Shown piece by piece: positions 62,035 to 64,000 of a stretch of 64,000 nt of DNA. The translations under genes were made by a program, and so were the position numbers. Each line of letters opens with the position of its first letter. The stretch's first letter is position 1. Source of the stretch: Blastobasis lacticolella. Its lineage: Eukaryota > Arthropoda > Insecta > Lepidoptera > Blastobasidae. Under the pieces are notes generated by a model. It had not been told where the DNA came from. It searched no databases and saw only the letters and a list, made by a program, of their open reading frames with translations. The stretch lies in contig LR990044.1 in assembly GCA_905147135.1 (NCBI GenBank), forward strand, positions 18,855,622-18,919,621, written 5' to 3'.

Positions 62035-62669
62035 ACTACTCGATCCGGCGCGCCTTCGTTTGCGTGGCGTCCTACATTTATTTATTTATTTATGCTTCAT
62101 GCACAAACAGTACATTGGCATCACCCTACACCTACTTTACTCCTAGCTACCCTTTTTGCTTAAACTTCCTATGAAATCGCTCTATCTATTGTTGAAAACC
62201 GCATTAAAATCCGTTGCATAGTTTAAAATATCTAAGCGTAAATAGATGTCGCAGCCGGATGGTTAAATTAGCCGGTTAATTAAATGGCTAGCTTATTAAG
62301 CAATTATTTAATTGAATATTTGCCAAATTTATGAACTTTGAAAGTTACGTCTAACGAACGATATTGCCCCGAGTTTATGGAGCTCCTCCATGCATTGTCA
62401 CAACACTAACCTAACCCAACCGAATTAAAACGTAATGCGAACTATTATTATTGTTTGAGATTATTGTGATTAAGTTAGCATTGTGACAATATTTTGAGGA
62501 GCTCCGTAAACTCGGGTCAAATTCGTTCTTTAAAAATTCTTGAAATTGGCAATTTTTTTTATTAAATAATAGCATAAGAAGCTAGCCGTTTAATGAACTG
62601 GCTAATTTAACCATCCGGCTGCGACATAGATACATAAGGACAGACGGCGGGTTTTATAGTATGTATAGA
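62035..62669 (-). mobile_element. HEL copy interrupted by a foldback element
   Basis: HEL sequence runs from 'gatccggcgcgccttcgttt' to 'ctaagcgtaaatagat' (62247) and resumes 'atagatacataaggacagac' (62626) to 'agtatgtatagat' (A|TC end at 62668-62669 reversed). The outer CTAG is mutated. A (TTTA)n insertion sits at 62077-62095. Confidence 0.65.
62248..62625. mobile_element. 378-bp foldback element with 6-bp target duplication
   Basis: Ends GTCGCAGCCGGATGGTTAAA and its reverse complement; the outer ~47 bases pair with only a few mismatches, and a second strong block inside (gagtttatggagctcctcc / ggagctccgtaaactc) pairs as well, so the arms reach about 160 bp each. 'atagat' is duplicated exactly at 62242-62247 and 62626-62631, and the empty site is predicted by other HEL copies. 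The interior is AT-rich and codes for nothing. Confidence 0.8.
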
Positions 62670-62880
62670 TTCGTTTTACGAACTTACGAACTTTTCGTTT
62701 TACGATTCGTTATTCGAACGACTTTGTTTTATAGTATGTATAGATTCAAATTACTAGGTTTTTCCCGCGACTTCGTCTCGCTCGGTTTCAATCTTTAACT
62801 GACAGTAACCGCTCAAAATACTGAGGCGACATTTGTTTACCGACGAGTCGATAGGATATTAGCCATCACTTTTAATTATT
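62670..62880. repeat. Second HEL end and a 'cgcgacttcgtctcg' fragment
   Basis: 'gacttt­gttttatagtatgt'-type sequence recurs at 62720-62745, a partial duplicate of the HEL 5' end. 'cccgcgacttcgtctcgctc' at 62764 is a fragment of the repeat at 10345. Confidence 0.4.
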
Positions 62881-62884
62881 TTGT

Positions 62885-63080
62885 TTTTTCCACGCAGTGA
62901 CAAACGAGCAGACAGACCACCTGATGGTAAGCGGCAACTGTTGCCCATAACCTCTACGATTCATGCATTTGGGTTGCAGGAATAAAAAAAGCAGAATCGC
63001 AGGTGCGTTGTCACTGTGAGGACTAAGATGGAATGCCTTATGTTTGCGCTGGCTACCTTATCACTTGCTTTTGTCTAATT
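62885..63080 (+). repeat. Dispersed repeat ('gttgtcactgtgaggacta')
   Basis: 'acagaccacctgatggtaag', 'gcatttgggttgcaggaata' and 'gttgtcactgtgaggactaa' followed by 'gcgctggctacctta'. Same family as 13630-13815. Confidence 0.6.
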
Positions 63081-63604
63081 TGGAATTTCAAACGTTCACT
63101 GTCTTGCTGATTTATAAATGTATTCCAAAATATGTTTACTCGCTGTTCGTTACGTAAAAATCCTTCGTTTTAAAATAAATCCAGTCAAGTAGCCGATTTG
63201 GGTATTTCCCTTATGGTGTAAAATATTTTTCTTTAGTCTTCTTGGAAATATGTTGTGTGACCTTATATCCAATTAGCGGTAAATATAAATTATTAAGGTC
63301 ATCGATAAATTAATATTTACCTGTGAATAAATATTAGTAATTAATTGGCTTTGCAGGTATCTAATCTTTATTGTAAATAACCTATTCGACAGAAAACCGT
63401 TAGGAAACCCCTGACCAACTATATATTTCTTAAACTACTGAACCCATTGACTAATCAAAATCTTTGACTGAACTAATATTAAAGTAACCAAGTAATCATA
63501 TTAATCATCTCGTTTAAACTGGCTTTTAGACCAGGAAAACTGCTCCGATATTCGTCCATCCGTTTGGGAGCTTCGGTGCCATAGACAGACACAGAGCCAC
63601 AGAG
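63081..63604 (+). other. AT-rich DNA, then a repeat shared with 57160
   Basis: 63400-63604 carries 'ggaaacccctgaccaactat', 'gtttaaactggcttttagac' and 'gtccatccgtttgggagctt', parallel to 57160-57395. Confidence 0.45.
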
Positions 63605-63745
63605 TTGGAGATCGCAGTGTTATAATTATAACAATGAAAAAAGCTGCTCCCATTATCTAGATATTTTGTCTGGAAAACGTAAGTCGCCTTGTCCGACACC
63701 CATGAGTGTAAATGGTTGGTGCTATTCAACTCAGCCTACACACCC
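63605..63745 (-). repeat. V-repeat, partial minus copy
   Basis: 'ttggagatcgcagtgttata' to 'gtgctattcaactcagccta'+'caca'; the ends are degraded and the (GAT)n side is missing. Confidence 0.6.
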
Positions 63746-64000
63746 TGTACTAAATTAAATTATAAAGTAGGCACAATACAAGAAAAAAACAACACAATAG
63801 CAAGATAATGTTATTTCTTGTTCGTAGCCTGTCACGTTGGTAGCATACCTGATAAGGCGGAAGTATTAATGGAATTTTGTTGATGGTACATCTGAGACGG
63901 TAGTCTGATATGTAGATGGTAGATGATATACCTACATTGAATTGAGTGTAAGATAATATTTTTTGACTAAATGTGTCTCGTAAGGTTCATTAAACAAATG
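63746..64000. other. AT-rich, no feature recognised
   Basis: Nothing could be supported up to the window edge. Confidence 0.35.

Noticed and set aside
1..64000. Endogenous virus or LTR retrotransposon
   Set aside because: I found no long terminal direct repeats, protease or integrase motifs. The only long direct repeats are the 22-bp target duplication and local duplications.

Overview
The window looks like nuclear DNA from a lepidopteran insect (moth or butterfly). It is AT-rich and gene-poor, it has intron-type splice signals, and it is packed with repeats typical of Lepidoptera: tRNA-derived SINEs, RTE- and CR1/jockey-type LINE tails, Helitron-like elements, MITEs and Penelope-like remnants. 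I see no bacterial operon, CRISPR array, rRNA gene or intact tRNA gene. Family assignments rest on reading motifs and on comparing copies within the window; no database search was possible. Local labels: SINE-G (tRNA-Gly-like head), SINE-T (a second tRNA-like SINE), LINE-A (RT fragments ending near 'atggcggtcaaatgcc'), J/K repeats (LINE 3' tails with 'caggcaagcgggcc' or 'acggggtcgg'), V-repeat ('ggccgtgtggtgtccggc'), HEL (short Helitron-like element, A|TC...CTAG|T), GGAAC-LINE (LINE with a (GGAAC)n 3' tail), X and Q (unclassified dispersed repeats).

1-21 kb: a decayed LINE-A reverse transcriptase opens the window. One convincing host exon follows at 8072-8787 (234 codons, CpG-rich, good acceptor and donor, gene not identified). 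Around it are scattered SINE-T, SINE-G, V-, K- and RTE-tail copies, a Penelope-like remnant near 16.3-16.7 kb, and a decayed RTE element on the minus strand (19.8-20.85 kb).

21.06-25.54 kb: a 22-bp direct repeat flanks exactly 4,434 bp. The enclosed DNA starts with a short GC-rich leader and a 61-codon ORF. It carries a degenerate tandem array with ~59/60-bp and ~80-bp monomers (about 22.96-24.44 kb), a LINE-type C-terminal ORF (24.62-25.09 kb) and a 3' region ending in (GGAAC)n. I read it as a target-primed insertion of a non-LTR retrotransposon, probably a tail-to-head dimer, whose C-terminal coding region expanded into the array. This is the most unusual feature of the window.

25.5-51 kb: two striking perfect hairpins (25921-25966, 26809-26855), several MITEs with clear terminal inverted repeats (30776-30900, 33813-33953, 36018-36183, 47999-48212, and a hAT-like element with an 8-bp target duplication at 48779-49236), and many SINE, HEL and V copies in both orientations.

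51-64 kb: the best-preserved transposon gene, a 513-codon CR1/jockey-type reverse transcriptase on the minus strand (52388-53929) with an (AATTC)n tail. Further on come more LINE tails, HEL copies and a G-quadruplex motif. A 378-bp foldback element with a 6-bp target duplication (62248-62625) is nested inside a HEL copy. The genes do not form a pathway; the window is best read as an intron or intergenic landscape around one host exon, with layered nested insertions that allow relative dating.
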